Counted from the first letter of the stretch, positions 44,131 to 53,813 are shown. The stretch: DNA of 64,000 nucleotides from Cryptosporangium aurantiacum (GCF_900143005.1 NZ_FRCS01000019.1:62001-126000); one strand, 5' to 3'. Notes: generated from the sequence alone by a model not told the origin. Made by a program: numbers and translations.

Positions 44131-45081
44131 ATGGACACCGAGGCGGTGCGGTCGTTCGTCCGCGCGGCCGAGCTCGGCCAGCTACGCCACGCGGCCGACG
44201 AGCTCGGCGTCACACAGCAGGCCGTGTCGAAGCGGATCGCCGCCCTCGAGCGTGAGCTCGACGTCCGGCTGTTCACCCGCACCCCTCGCGGGGTCGAGCT
44301 GACCCTCGACGGCCAAGCGTTCCTCCCGCACGCGCGGAACATCGTCACCGGTGTCGATCGGGCGATCACCGCGATCAAGCCGGGCTCGCGGGCCCTCCGG
44401 ATCGACGTCCTCGGCCTGCGATCGGCGCAGGCCGTCGTCCTGCACGACTACTGGCGGTCACACCCACAGACCGACCTCGACGTGGTGACGCTCAAGGTCA
44501 ACGATCCGGGCGTCGCGGTTGCCGCCGTCCGGTCAGGCGAGATCGACGCCTCGTTCCGCTCGGTCACCGACCCGGCCACGCTGCCGCGCGACGTGCGGAT
44601 GATCCACGCGTTCGACTCGCCGACGGAACTCCTCGTCGGTCCGGCGCACCCACTCGCCGCCGCGCGCACGCTGACACCGTCCCAGCTGCGCGGGCACCGG
44701 ATCTGGGTGCCGGGGATCGCGCCGGGAAGCGAATGGGCGGACTTCTACGAGCAGCTCGCCGCGGCGTTCGACCTTCGCGTCGACGCCACGGGCCCGAACT
44801 TCGGCAACGAGGTCCTTCTCGACGTCCTCGCGGACTCCACCGACGTGGCGACGCTCGTCGGCTCGCGCGACCGGTATCTCTGGCCGGCGAGCTACGACCT
44901 GCGCCGCATCCCGATCGTGAACCCGACGCTCGCTTACCCGCTCTCGCTGATCCTCCCCAGGGAGAATCCACACCCCGGACTCCGGGCGATCATCGACCAC
45001 TTCGGAAGCCTGCCGCCGCTCCCCGAGACGACGTGGCGGCCGTCCTGGGCGGTAGCGCCCCGCACGAGGGAGGACGCATGA
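44131..45081 (+). CDS. LysR-family regulator
   Basis: The 316-residue protein has the LysR helix-turn-helix (AAELGQLRHAADELGVTQQAVSKRI, cited in part as LGVTQQAVSKRIAALE) and a periplasmic-binding-like effector domain from about residue 88. It follows the MarR gene by 6 bp and its stop overlaps the start of trmO. LysR proteins usually face their targets divergently; here it is embedded in an operon, which is unusual. Effector unknown. Confidence 0.9.
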   Translation: MDTEAVRSFVRAAELGQLRHAADELGVTQQAVSKRIAALERELDVRLFTRTPRGVELTLDGQAFLPHARNIVTGVDRAITAIKPGSRALRIDVLGLRSAQAVVLHDYWRSHPQTDLDVVTLKVNDPGVAVAAVRSGEIDASFRSVTDPATLPRDVRMIHAFDSPTELLVGPAHPLAAARTLTPSQLRGHRIWVPGIAPGSEWADFYEQLAAAFDLRVDATGPNFGNEVLLDVLADSTDVATLVGSRDRYLWPASYDLRRIPIVNPTLAYPLSLILPRENPHPGLRAIIDHFGSLPPLPETTWRPSWAVAPRTREDA

Positions 45082-45479
45082 CCTACCAGCTTCGTCCGAT
45101 CGGTGTCGTCGAGTCACCCCTGGTCGATCGTGAGAAGGCACCCAAGCAGGGCGTGCAAGGCAGTCCCGAGGCGTGGCTGGTGTTCGACCCCGCCGTGGCC
45201 GACGGCCTTCGGGACCTCGCGGTCGGCGACGACGTTTTCGTCCTGACCTGGCTGCACCTCGGCGACCGATCCGTGGTGGCCGTCCATCCCCGCGACGACC
45301 CGCGGACCCCGCTGACCGGCGTGTTCAGCACCCGGTCTTCCGACCGGCCCAACCCGATCGGTCTGCATCGGGTTCGGGTGCTCACGATCGACGGGCTCCG
45401 GGTGCGGGTGGCTGACCTCGAGGCCGTCGACGGCACGCCGATCGTCGACCTCAAACCGGTTTTGGACGCCACACGCTAG
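45078..45479 (+). CDS. trmO: TrmO/TsaA-like SAM-dependent tRNA methyltransferase
   Basis: The 133-residue protein has the TrmO (TsaA, UPF0066) fold: YQLRPIGVVESPL, VLTWLHLG, and the signature TRSSDRPNPIGLHRVRV. TrmO N6-methylates the t6A base at position 37 of tRNA. This protein is shorter than E. coli TrmO (about 235 residues) and lacks its C-terminal extension, so function may differ. ATG overlaps the LysR stop (ATGA), with GAGGGAGGA upstream. Confidence 0.85.
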   Translation: MTYQLRPIGVVESPLVDREKAPKQGVQGSPEAWLVFDPAVADGLRDLAVGDDVFVLTWLHLGDRSVVAVHPRDDPRTPLTGVFSTRSSDRPNPIGLHRVRVLTIDGLRVRVADLEAVDGTPIVDLKPVLDATR

Positions 45480-45815
45480 CTATCCCGGAATTTTCGCCAC
45501 GGTGAGCAGCACGGCGGCGTCCTCGACGGCGTGCAGCGCATGCCGCGTCGGCGGCACGATCAGCAGGTCGCCCGTGCTGCCGTCCCAGGAGTCGTCGCCC
45601 GCGACGAGCCGCACCCGGCCGTGCAGGACGTGAACCGTGGCCTCGCCCGGGTTCTCGTGCTCGGAGAGAGACTCACCGGCGCGCAGCGCGATGACCGTCT
45701 GCCGAAGGACGTGTTCGTGCCCGCCGTACACGGTGTGTGCGCTGCGGCCATGGGGCTCGCGGGCAGCGGCTTCCAATTGCTGACGCGCAGCGGCGACCAG
45801 CGATAACTTCTGCAC
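45480..45815 (-). CDS. Cupin-domain protein, last gene of the nar operon
   Basis: The GTG start (GGAAGAGG upstream) gives 111 residues of a single cupin: LRAGESLSEHENPGEATVHVLHGRVRL with motif-1 residues His and Glu, and GDLLIVPPTRHALHAV as motif 2 with the late His. This is a likely metal-binding beta-barrel. It starts 15 bp after narK, so it belongs to the transcript of narGHJI-narK. Role is unknown: sensing or quality control of nitrate metabolism is possible. Confidence 0.87.
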   Translation of the reverse strand: MQKLSLVAAARQQLEAAAREPHGRSAHTVYGGHEHVLRQTVIALRAGESLSEHENPGEATVHVLHGRVRLVAGDDSWDGSTGDLLIVPPTRHALHAVEDAAVLLTVAKIPG

Positions 45816-45830
45816 GCGCTCTACCTCTTC

Positions 45831-47039
45831 CTAGTGGCTGCGCGCGGGGGTGGCGACCGTGCGCATCGCGAATTGTGTGTAGACGGCGGCCACCAGCGCG
45901 GTGATCGCCAGCAGAGCCAGGCCCGGCTTGTAGTTGCCGACCCAGCCGTAGATGGCACCCATGACCAGCGGCGGCGCGAACCCACCGAGGCCGCCGGCCG
46001 CGCCGACGATGCCGGTGACCGATCCGACCGTGCCGGGCGGCGCGACCAGGGCCACGAGCGCGAACACCGCCCCGGAGGAGGCACCCAGCGCCGCGGCCAT
46101 CGCGAGGAACGCGATCGTGCCGACCGCGGCGAGCGGCCGTTCGAGGGCCGAGATGCCGGCGAACACCGCGACGACGAGGAAACAGGCGACCAGCACGCGG
46201 ACCGGGTGCAGCCGGTCGGAGAGCCAGCCGCCGACCGGGCGCATCGCGACCGCGAGCACGACGAACCCCGCGGTACGGACGGCCGCGTCGCCGGGCGTCA
46301 GGCCGTAGGCGTCCTTGAGGTAGGTCGGCAGGTAGACGCTGAACGCGACGAAACCACCGAAGCCCACCGCGTAGAGGAACGACAGCTGCAGGGTCACCGG
46401 GAGCTTGAACGTGTTCCAGGCGCGCTTGACCGCGCTGCCCTGCGGGACCTGTCTGCCGGGGGCGTCGCGGAGCACGAGGTAGCCGACGACCGCGTAGATC
46501 GCCAGCGCGATCGCGACGAGCGTGAACGGGAACGTCAGGCCGACGTTGTCCTTGAGCGCCACGGTGGTGAACGCCGAGATCGCGGTGCCGCCCATGCCGA
46601 TCCCGAAGATGCCGAGCGCGGTGCCGCGCTTGGCCGGCGGGAACCAGGCGTTCACCAGCGGGACGCCGACCGCGAACGTGGTGCCGCCGAGCCCGAGGGC
46701 GGTGCCGCCGATGAGCATCAGCGTCAGCGAGTCGGTGGCCACGTAGCCGACGAACAGCACCGGGATGATCGTCAGCGCGGAGATCAGCGGGAACATCGTC
46801 CGGGCACCGAACCGGTCGGTGAGCGCGCCGACCGGGATGCGCCCCAGCGAGCCGACGACGACCGGCACGGCGACGAGCAGCGACTTCTGCATCGCGGTCA
46901 GCTCGAGGTGACCGGCGAAGTAGGTGCCGAGCGGGCTGATCAGGGCCCACGCCCAGAAGTTGACCAGGAAGCCGACGGTGGCGACGGCCAGCATCACCCA
47001 GGCTTGCCGGGGCACCGTCGACTCGGTGTGCGAAGACAT
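45831..47039 (-). CDS. narK: Nitrate/nitrite transporter NarK (MFS)
   Basis: The 402-residue protein is a 12-helix MFS carrier. The conserved arginine of helix 2 appears in GSLGRIPVGALTDRFG, and GLGGTTFAVGVPLVNAWFPPAKRGTALGIFGIG (cited in part as NAWFPPAKRG) corresponds to the nitrate signature region. It starts 22 bp after narI. It imports nitrate and/or exports nitrite to feed the reductase. ATG at 47039 chosen; the frame extends 19 codons further. Confidence 0.92.
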   Translation of the reverse strand: MSSHTESTVPRQAWVMLAVATVGFLVNFWAWALISPLGTYFAGHLELTAMQKSLLVAVPVVVGSLGRIPVGALTDRFGARTMFPLISALTIIPVLFVGYVATDSLTLMLIGGTALGLGGTTFAVGVPLVNAWFPPAKRGTALGIFGIGMGGTAISAFTTVALKDNVGLTFPFTLVAIALAIYAVVGYLVLRDAPGRQVPQGSAVKRAWNTFKLPVTLQLSFLYAVGFGGFVAFSVYLPTYLKDAYGLTPGDAAVRTAGFVVLAVAMRPVGGWLSDRLHPVRVLVACFLVVAVFAGISALERPLAAVGTIAFLAMAAALGASSGAVFALVALVAPPGTVGSVTGIVGAAGGLGGFAPPLVMGAIYGWVGNYKPGLALLAITALVAAVYTQFAMRTVATPARSH

Positions 47040-47061
47040 CAGGGTTCTCCTTACCGCGAGT

Positions 47062-47793
47062 TCAGCGGCGGGTCTGGCCGACCCGCTCCCAGCCACGTGC
47101 GCTGGCGCGGGTGCCGAGCTGCGGCGTCCGGCTCCGGTAGACGATGTAGGGCCGCGTGAAGTACCCGATCGGGGCGCTGAAGACGTGGACGAGCCGGGTG
47201 AACGGCCAGATCGCGAACAGCAGGCACGCCGACAGCGCGTGCAGCTGGTAGCCGATCCCGGCGTCGGCCATCAGGTCGGCGTCCGGCCGGAAGTAGAAGA
47301 GGCTGCGGAACCAGGGCGAGACGCTCTCCCGGTAGTCCGAGGACTGCCCGATCACGTTGCCCAGCACGGTGTTGCTCAGGCCGAACAGGATCGTGGCCGT
47401 GAGCACGACGTACATCAGCTTGTCGTTGCGGGTGGTGGCGGAGAAGACCGGCCCGACCGTGCGCCTGCGGTAGATCAGGATCGCCAGCCCGGCCAGCGTG
47501 CAGAACCCCGCGACCGCGCCGGTGGCGACCGCGATGATGTGGTACGCGTGCTCGCTGATCCCGACCGCGTCGGTCCAGGACGACGGGATGCCGAGCCCGA
47601 TGACGTGGCCACCGAGCGCCGCGAGGATTCCGAAGTGGAACAGCGGGCTCCCCCAGCGCAGCAACCGACGCTCGTACAGCTGGGTGGAGCGGGTGGTCCA
47701 GCCGAACTTGTCGTAGCGGTAACGCCAGTAGTGGCCCACGACAAAAACCGCGAACGCGATGTACGGGACGATCACCCACAGCAGGATGTTCAT
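47062..47793 (-). CDS. narI: Respiratory nitrate reductase gamma subunit NarI
   Basis: The 243-residue protein is the membrane cytochrome b subunit with five helices. Haem-ligand histidines are visible in LFHFGILAALGGHVIG and in the second site YQLHALSACLLFAIWPFTRLVHVFS. It takes electrons from menaquinol and passes them to NarH. Its ATG overlaps the narJ stop by 4 bp. Size matches the actinobacterial NarI. Confidence 0.95.
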   Translation of the reverse strand: MNILLWVIVPYIAFAVFVVGHYWRYRYDKFGWTTRSTQLYERRLLRWGSPLFHFGILAALGGHVIGLGIPSSWTDAVGISEHAYHIIAVATGAVAGFCTLAGLAILIYRRRTVGPVFSATTRNDKLMYVVLTATILFGLSNTVLGNVIGQSSDYRESVSPWFRSLFYFRPDADLMADAGIGYQLHALSACLLFAIWPFTRLVHVFSAPIGYFTRPYIVYRSRTPQLGTRASARGWERVGQTRR

Positions 47794-48449
47794 ACGGGGA
47801 CTCCCGGGATGTACTCGGGCGGCGCGAACGGCGTCGTGCCGTAGGGATCCAGGCCGACCTCTTCGGTCGGGGGGCCGGACCGGGCCAGCGCGAGGGCGGC
47901 CTCCCGGTCGTCGGCCCGCACCGGCGGCAGCGTGGCGCAGACCGCGCGCAGCACGTCGGCGTAGGGCGAACCGCGTTCCTCCAGCGACAGCCGGATCAGC
48001 TCCAGCCCGGCGCGGTGCTCCTGCAGCAGAATCTCGGCGCGGTGGGCGTCACCGGTGGCGGCGAACTCCAGCACGACGCAGAGGTGATCGGGCAGCTCGC
48101 CGTGGTCGAGGACCAGCCCGGCGCGCGAGTAGAGGTGCTTGAACCGCAGCAGGGCCATCCCGCGCTTGCGGGTGTCGCCGTACCGGTAGTACGTGAGGTA
48201 CAGGCAGCAGCGGCGGCGCAGGTCGAACGTCTCGACGTAGGCGGTCTGCAGCACCACCAGCGGGCCGGCCTCCACATGGTCGACGACCCGCCGCAGCGGG
48301 TCGGCCAGCCGCGCGGGCAGCGAGTCGAGGGCCGCGCGCAGCAGCGGAACGCGGGCGACCAGTTGCTCGTCCGGGTAGTCCAGCAGCAGCGAGGCGACCT
48401 GCCGGACGGTGGCGACCTGCACCGGCGAGAACGCGGTCCGGCGCTTCAC
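47790..48449 (-). CDS. narJ: Nitrate reductase chaperone NarJ
   Basis: The GTG start gives 219 residues with the NarJ/TorD helical fold: VASLLLDYPDEQLVARVPLL, YVETFDLRRRCCLYLTYYRYGDTRKRGMALL (cited in part as FDLRRRCCLYLTYYRYGDTRKRG), HLCVVLEFAA. It binds apo-NarG and supports molybdenum cofactor insertion; it is not part of the mature enzyme. The GTG overlaps the narH stop by 4 bp. Confidence 0.93.
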   Translation of the reverse strand: MKRRTAFSPVQVATVRQVASLLLDYPDEQLVARVPLLRAALDSLPARLADPLRRVVDHVEAGPLVVLQTAYVETFDLRRRCCLYLTYYRYGDTRKRGMALLRFKHLYSRAGLVLDHGELPDHLCVVLEFAATGDAHRAEILLQEHRAGLELIRLSLEERGSPYADVLRAVCATLPPVRADDREAALALARSGPPTEEVGLDPYGTTPFAPPEYIPGVPV

Positions 48450-50083
48450 GACTCGGACTCCGGCTTCGGCGGGAACAACCCTTCGGGCTGTCCCTTGCCG
48501 TCCCAATTCAGCAAGTTCACCCGGGCCGTGTCGCTTCCCTGGCGCCGCGCGAGCATGTGGAAGTTCTCCACCGCGATCGGCGTGACGCCGCCGGACGTCT
48601 CACCGAACGGTCCCCAGCCACCCATGCCGGGCCCGCCGTCGTAGTCCAGCGAGCACCCGGTGTCCAGCTCCTCCTGCGAAGGTCCCTGTTCGGCGTGAGC
48701 GGTCGGGATCACGTAGCGCTCGTCGTACTTGGCGACGGCCAGCAGCCGATGCATGTCCCGTACCTGGTCCCCGGTCATCCCGACCGCGGCCGCGATCGAC
48801 TCCTGCGGCGGCCGCCCGAGGTTGAGGTCCCGCATGTAGGAGCGCATCGCCCCGAGCTTGCGCAGGACGCCGGTCACCCGATCGGCGTCACCGGCGGTGA
48901 ACAGCTCCGCGAGGTACTCCACCGGGATACGCAGTGCCTCGATCGCACCGAAGAGGTTGCCGGCGTTCTCCCCGTCGTGACCGGTCTGGGTCAGCGCGTC
49001 GACGACCGGCGAGAGCGGCGGGATGTACCAGACCATCGGCATCGTCCGGTACTCCGGGTGCAGCGGCAGCGCGACCTCGTAGCCGTTGATCAGCGCGTAG
49101 ATCGGCGACCGCTGCGCGGCGTCGATCCAGTCCCTCGGAATGCCCGCCTTCGCGGCCGCGTCGACCACCCGCGGGTCGTGCGGGTCGAGGAGCAGCGAGC
49201 GCTGGGCCTCGTACAGGTCCTTCGGGTCGGGTGTGGACGCTGCCTCCAGCACGCGGTCGGCGTCGTAGAGCACGATGCCGATGTAACGGAGCCGCCCGAC
49301 GCAGGTCTCCGAGCAGACCGTCGGGATACCGACCTCAACACGCGGGAAGCAGAACGTGCACTTCTCGGCCTTGCCGGTGCGGTGGTTGAAGTACACCTTC
49401 TTGTACGGGCAGCCGGTCACGCACGCGCGCCAGCCGCGGCAGCGGTCCTGGTCGACCAGGACGATCCCGTCCTCGGCCCGCTTGTAGATCGCCCCGGACG
49501 GGCAGGACGCCGCGCAGGACGGGTTGATGCAGTGCTCGCAGATGCGCGGCAGGTAGAACATCGACGTCTGCTCGAACTGCTTCTTGACCTCGTCGGAGAG
49601 CCGCCGCAGCACCGGGTCGTCCTGGGTGAGCTCCGGCGCACCGCCGAGGTTGTCGTCCCAGTTCGCGCTCCACTCGATCTTCATCGGCTGGTCGGTGAGC
49701 AGCGATCGGGGCTGCGCGACCGGCGTGTGCTCCTGCAGCGGCGCGTCGAGCAGCGTGTCGTAGTCGTACGTCCACGGCTCGTAGTAGTCGTTGATCGAGG
49801 GCTGCACCGGATTGGAGAAGATCGTCAGCAAACGCTTGAGCCTGCTGCCGGTCCGCAGCCGCAGGCGGCCGTTCCGGCCGATTTCCCAGCCGCCCTTCCA
49901 CTTGTCCTGGTCCTCGTACGTCCGCGGGTAGCCCTGGCCGGGCCGGGTCTCGACGTTGTTGAACCAGACGTATTCGACGCCGGAGCGGTTGGTCCAGGCT
50001 TGTTTGCAGGTCACCGAGCAGGTGTGGCACCCGATGCACTTGTCGAGGTTCATCACCATGCCCATCTGGGCCATGACGCGCAT
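48446..50083 (-). CDS. narH: Respiratory nitrate reductase beta subunit NarH
   Basis: The 545-residue protein carries four iron-sulfur clusters. Cluster motifs: CIGCHTCSVTCK (Cys16, 19, 22, 26), CEHCINPSCAASCP, CRGWRACVTGCPYKK where Trp replaces one cysteine as in the [3Fe-4S] site of NarH, and CTFCFPRVEVGIPTVCSETC. It conducts electrons from NarI to NarG on the cytoplasmic side. The ATG shares one base with the narG stop (TGATG). Confidence 0.96.
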   Translation of the reverse strand: MRVMAQMGMVMNLDKCIGCHTCSVTCKQAWTNRSGVEYVWFNNVETRPGQGYPRTYEDQDKWKGGWEIGRNGRLRLRTGSRLKRLLTIFSNPVQPSINDYYEPWTYDYDTLLDAPLQEHTPVAQPRSLLTDQPMKIEWSANWDDNLGGAPELTQDDPVLRRLSDEVKKQFEQTSMFYLPRICEHCINPSCAASCPSGAIYKRAEDGIVLVDQDRCRGWRACVTGCPYKKVYFNHRTGKAEKCTFCFPRVEVGIPTVCSETCVGRLRYIGIVLYDADRVLEAASTPDPKDLYEAQRSLLLDPHDPRVVDAAAKAGIPRDWIDAAQRSPIYALINGYEVALPLHPEYRTMPMVWYIPPLSPVVDALTQTGHDGENAGNLFGAIEALRIPVEYLAELFTAGDADRVTGVLRKLGAMRSYMRDLNLGRPPQESIAAAVGMTGDQVRDMHRLLAVAKYDERYVIPTAHAEQGPSQEELDTGCSLDYDGGPGMGGWGPFGETSGGVTPIAVENFHMLARRQGSDTARVNLLNWDGKGQPEGLFPPKPESES

Positions 50084-53000
50084 CAGTACTGCACCTCCTG
50101 CGAACGGCGGCGGATGACCGTGACCTCGTCGCGCTGGTTCCCGGTCGGGCCGAGGTAGTTGAACGCGAAGCTGAGTTGCGCGTAGCCGCCGATCAGGTGC
50201 GTCGGCTTGAGGAACAGCCGGGTCAGCGAGTTGTGGATGCCGCCGCGCTTGCCCGAGGTCTCGGCGCGGGGGACGTCGATCAGGCGGTCCTGCGCGTGGT
50301 GCATGTAGACGGTCCCGGCCGGCATCCGCTGCGAGACGATCGCCCGGGCGACGACGACCCCGTTGCGGTTGACCGCCTCGATCCAGTCGTTGTCGCGGAC
50401 ACCGATCGTCGCCGCGTCCTGGGTGCTCATCCAGATCAGCGGCCCGCCCCGGGACAGCGACAGCATGAACAGGTTGTCCTGGTACTCGGAGTGGATCGAC
50501 CACTTGTTGTGCGGCGTGAGATACCGGACGGTCAGCCCGAGCTCGCCCCTGTTGCCCAGCTGCGGCTCGCCGTAGAGCGCGTGCATGTCCAGCGGCGGCC
50601 GGAACACCGGCAGGTTCTCGCCCACCTCGGTCATCCAGTCGTGGTCGAGGAAGAAGTGCATCCGCCCGGTGAGCGTGTGCCACGGCTTGAGACGCTCGAC
50701 GTTGACCGTGAACGGCGAGTACCGCCGTCCGCCGTGCTCGCTACCGGACCACTCCGGCGAGGTGATCACCGGCGTCGGCCGGGACTGGGTATCGGCGAAC
50801 GTGACGAGCTTGCCCTCGTGCTCGGCGGCCAGGTCGGCCATCCGGGTGCCGGTGCGCTCCTCGGCGAACCGGAAGCCCTGGGTCGCCAGGCGTCCGTTGG
50901 TCGTCCCCGACAGGGCCAGGATCGTCTCGCACCAGTGCACGTCCCGGGAGAGCGACGGCCGGCCGGCGGCCGCACCGGACCGGACCGGGCCGTTCTTGCC
51001 GCGCAGGTACTCGACTTCCTTGTCGGGTGTGGTGGTCACGCCCTTGATCTGCAACCCGGCCTGCTCGACGAGCGGCCCGAGCGCGGCCCACTTGTCGGCC
51101 ACCGCCGCGTAGTCGCGTTCGACGACGACGAACTTCGGCATGGTCTTGCCGGGGATCGGCTCGCACTCACCGGCTTTCCAGTCCCGGACGACGCCCCGCG
51201 GGTTCGCCAGCTCGTCCGGGGTGTCGTGCAGCAGCGGTACGGCGACCAAGTCACGCCGCACTCCGAGGTGCGTCGCGGCGAGCCGGCTGAACGCCGCCGC
51301 GATCGTGCCGAACGAGTCGAAGTCGGTGCGGGTCTCCCAGGGCGGCGCGATCGCCGGGTTGAACGAGTGCACGTACGGGTGCATGTCGGTGGTGTTGAGG
51401 TCGTGCTTCTCGTACCAGGTCGCGGCCGGGAGGACGACGTCCGCGAACACCGTCGTGCTGGTCATCCGGAAGTCCAGCGCCAGCAGCAGATCGAGCTTGC
51501 CGGTGGGCGCCTGGTCTCGCCAGACGAGCTCGCGCGGGCGGGCCTCCGGTGGCGTCTCGGTCGCCCGGAGCGATGAGTCGGTGCCGAGCAGGTGCCGCAG
51601 GAAGTACTCGTTGCCCTTGGCCGAGGAGCCCAGCAGGTTCGCGCGCCAGACCGTGAGGATCCGCGGGAAGTTCTCCGGTGCGTCCGGGTCCTCGCCGGCG
51701 AACCGGAGGCTGCCGTCGTCCAGGCCGTCGAGCACGTGCTGCGCGGGTTCCTTGCCGGCTGCGGCGGCCTCGTCGGCCAGGTCCAGCGGGTTCCGGTTGA
51801 ACGTCGGGTGCGACGGCATCCAGCCCATCCGCGCGGAGATCGCGAGGACGTCGGCGGGCGCCTTCCCGGCGAAGCGCCCGGTGCCCAGCGGTGAGGCGAG
51901 CCCGTCGAGCGTCGTCTGGTCGTAGCGCCACTGGTCGGTGTGGAGGTACCAGTACGCCGTCTGGATCATCTGCCGCGGCGGGCGCGCCCAGTCGAGCGCG
52001 AACGCGAGCGTGGTCCACCCGGTGACCGGCCGGCACTTCTCCTGCCCGACGTAGTGCGCCCAGCCACCGCCGTTGACGCCCTGGCAGCCGGTCAGCGTCG
52101 TCAGCGTGAGGAACGCCCGGTAGATCGTGTCGGAGTGGAACCAGTGGTTGGTGCCCGCGCCCATGATGATCATCGACCGGCCACCGGAGTCCTCGGCGTT
52201 CTGCGCGAACTCCCGGCCGATCCGGGCGGCCGCGGCCGCGGGCACGCCGGTGAACTGCTCTTGCCAGGCCGGTGTGTACGGCTGCGACGCGTCGTCGAGG
52301 CCGCTCGGCCACTCCCCCGGCAGGCCGGGCCGTCCCACCCCGAACTGGGCGAGGAGCAGGTCGAAGACGGTCGTCACCAGGTGGCCCCCGACGCGGCGCA
52401 CCGGGACGCCGCGCCGCAGCGTCGCGCCCTCGCCGCGCGGAGTGTCGAAGCGAGCCAGGTCCACCGGCGCCGCGTCGCCGCCGTCGAGGGTCAGCAGCGG
52501 GTCGACCTCGCCGAGGTCGAGGTTCCACCGTCCCTTGCCGCTCTCGCCGAAGCGGAAGCCCAGCGAGCCGTTCGGCACGTGCGGGTCGCCGGTCGCGGCG
52601 TCGATCAGGACGGTCTTGAAGTCGGCGCCCTCGGTGGTGTCGCCCAGGTCCGCGGCGGTGAGGAACTTGCCCGGGACGTACGCGTCGCCGCGCTGCTCGA
52701 GCGTGAGCAGGAACGGCAGGTCGGTGAAGCGTTTGACGTAGTCGGTGAACCGCGGGACCTGCCGGTCGACGAAGAACTCCTTGAGGACGACGTGGCCCAT
52801 GGCCATCGCGAGCGCGCCGTCGGTGCCGGGGTGCGGTGCCAGCCATTCGTCGGCGAACTTCGTCGCGTCGGAGTAGTCCGGCGACATCACGACGACCTTC
52901 TGCCCCCGGTAGCGGGCCTCGGTCATCCAGTGCGCGTCGGGGGTGCGGGTGACCGGCACGTTCGAGCCCCACAGCATCAGGTACGAGGCGTCCCACCAGT

Positions 53001-53766
53001 CCCCGGACTCGGGGACGTCGGTCTGGTCGCCGAACATCTGCGGCGAGGCCACCGGCAGGTCCGCGTACCAGTCGTAGAACGACAGCATCGGCGCACCGAT
53101 CAGCGCCATGAACCGCGCTCCGGCGGCGTGCGAGACCATCGACATCGCCGGGATCGGGGAGAACCCGGCGATCCGGTCCGGCCCGAACGTCTTGATCGTG
53201 TACACGTGCGCCGCGGCGACCATCTCGGCCGCCTCGTCCCAGGTGGCCCGGACCAGCCCGCCCTTACCCCGGTGCGACTTGTACAGCCGGGACCGCTCCG
53301 GGTCGGTCACGATGTCCGCCCAGGCCAGGACCGGGTCGCCGAGACGCTGTTTGGCCTCCCGGTACATCTGCAGCAGCGAACCGCGGACGTACGGGTAGCG
53401 GACGCGGGTCGGCGAGTACGTGTACCAGGAGAACGCCGCACCACGGGGGCAGCCGCGCGGCTCGTACTCCGGGCGGTCGGGGCCGGTCGACGGGTAGTCG
53501 GTCTGCTGGGCCTCCCAGGTGATGATGCCGTCCTTGACGAACACCTTCCACGAGCAGGACCCGGTGCAGTTGACGCCGTGCGTCGAGCGCACCACCTTGT
53601 CGTGGGCCCATCGGTCCCGGTAGAAGCTGTCCGCGTCCCGGCCGCCGATCTGGTGCAGCGAGCGCAGGTCCGCGCTCACCTCCCCACGGCGGAAGAAACG
53701 CGACGTGCGCACCAGGCTTTCCTCGAGTGGGCTGTCCAACCCACCCCTCGACTGTGTGCTGCTCAC
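50083..53766 (-). CDS. narG: Respiratory nitrate reductase alpha subunit NarG
   Basis: GTG at 53766, with GAGGAG 7 bases upstream, gives 1227 residues, the usual NarG size. The frame continues further only into the upstream PadR gene. His63, Cys67, Cys71 and Cys106 (STHGVNCTGSCSW, RGCPRGA) have the same spacing as the FS0 ligands of E. coli NarG, and Asp236 in YDWYADLP corresponds to the molybdenum ligand Asp222. The Mo-bisMGD protein reduces nitrate to nitrite in the cytoplasm during anaerobic respiration. Its promoter lies in the 80-bp gap after the PadR gene. Confidence 0.97.
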   Translation of the reverse strand: MSSTQSRGGLDSPLEESLVRTSRFFRRGEVSADLRSLHQIGGRDADSFYRDRWAHDKVVRSTHGVNCTGSCSWKVFVKDGIITWEAQQTDYPSTGPDRPEYEPRGCPRGAAFSWYTYSPTRVRYPYVRGSLLQMYREAKQRLGDPVLAWADIVTDPERSRLYKSHRGKGGLVRATWDEAAEMVAAAHVYTIKTFGPDRIAGFSPIPAMSMVSHAAGARFMALIGAPMLSFYDWYADLPVASPQMFGDQTDVPESGDWWDASYLMLWGSNVPVTRTPDAHWMTEARYRGQKVVVMSPDYSDATKFADEWLAPHPGTDGALAMAMGHVVLKEFFVDRQVPRFTDYVKRFTDLPFLLTLEQRGDAYVPGKFLTAADLGDTTEGADFKTVLIDAATGDPHVPNGSLGFRFGESGKGRWNLDLGEVDPLLTLDGGDAAPVDLARFDTPRGEGATLRRGVPVRRVGGHLVTTVFDLLLAQFGVGRPGLPGEWPSGLDDASQPYTPAWQEQFTGVPAAAAARIGREFAQNAEDSGGRSMIIMGAGTNHWFHSDTIYRAFLTLTTLTGCQGVNGGGWAHYVGQEKCRPVTGWTTLAFALDWARPPRQMIQTAYWYLHTDQWRYDQTTLDGLASPLGTGRFAGKAPADVLAISARMGWMPSHPTFNRNPLDLADEAAAAGKEPAQHVLDGLDDGSLRFAGEDPDAPENFPRILTVWRANLLGSSAKGNEYFLRHLLGTDSSLRATETPPEARPRELVWRDQAPTGKLDLLLALDFRMTSTTVFADVVLPAATWYEKHDLNTTDMHPYVHSFNPAIAPPWETRTDFDSFGTIAAAFSRLAATHLGVRRDLVAVPLLHDTPDELANPRGVVRDWKAGECEPIPGKTMPKFVVVERDYAAVADKWAALGPLVEQAGLQIKGVTTTPDKEVEYLRGKNGPVRSGAAAGRPSLSRDVHWCETILALSGTTNGRLATQGFRFAEERTGTRMADLAAEHEGKLVTFADTQSRPTPVITSPEWSGSEHGGRRYSPFTVNVERLKPWHTLTGRMHFFLDHDWMTEVGENLPVFRPPLDMHALYGEPQLGNRGELGLTVRYLTPHNKWSIHSEYQDNLFMLSLSRGGPLIWMSTQDAATIGVRDNDWIEAVNRNGVVVARAIVSQRMPAGTVYMHHAQDRLIDVPRAETSGKRGGIHNSLTRLFLKPTHLIGGYAQLSFAFNYLGPTGNQRDEVTVIRRRSQEVQY

Positions 53767-53813
53767 CAGTGAGCTCCTCGACGCTCGGCGTGCTCTCGCC
53801 GCTGAACGTCGCA

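Noticed and set aside
48557-51576. Two long plus-strand frames opposite narH and narG
   Set aside because: They are shadows of narG/narH, which carry all cofactor motifs.
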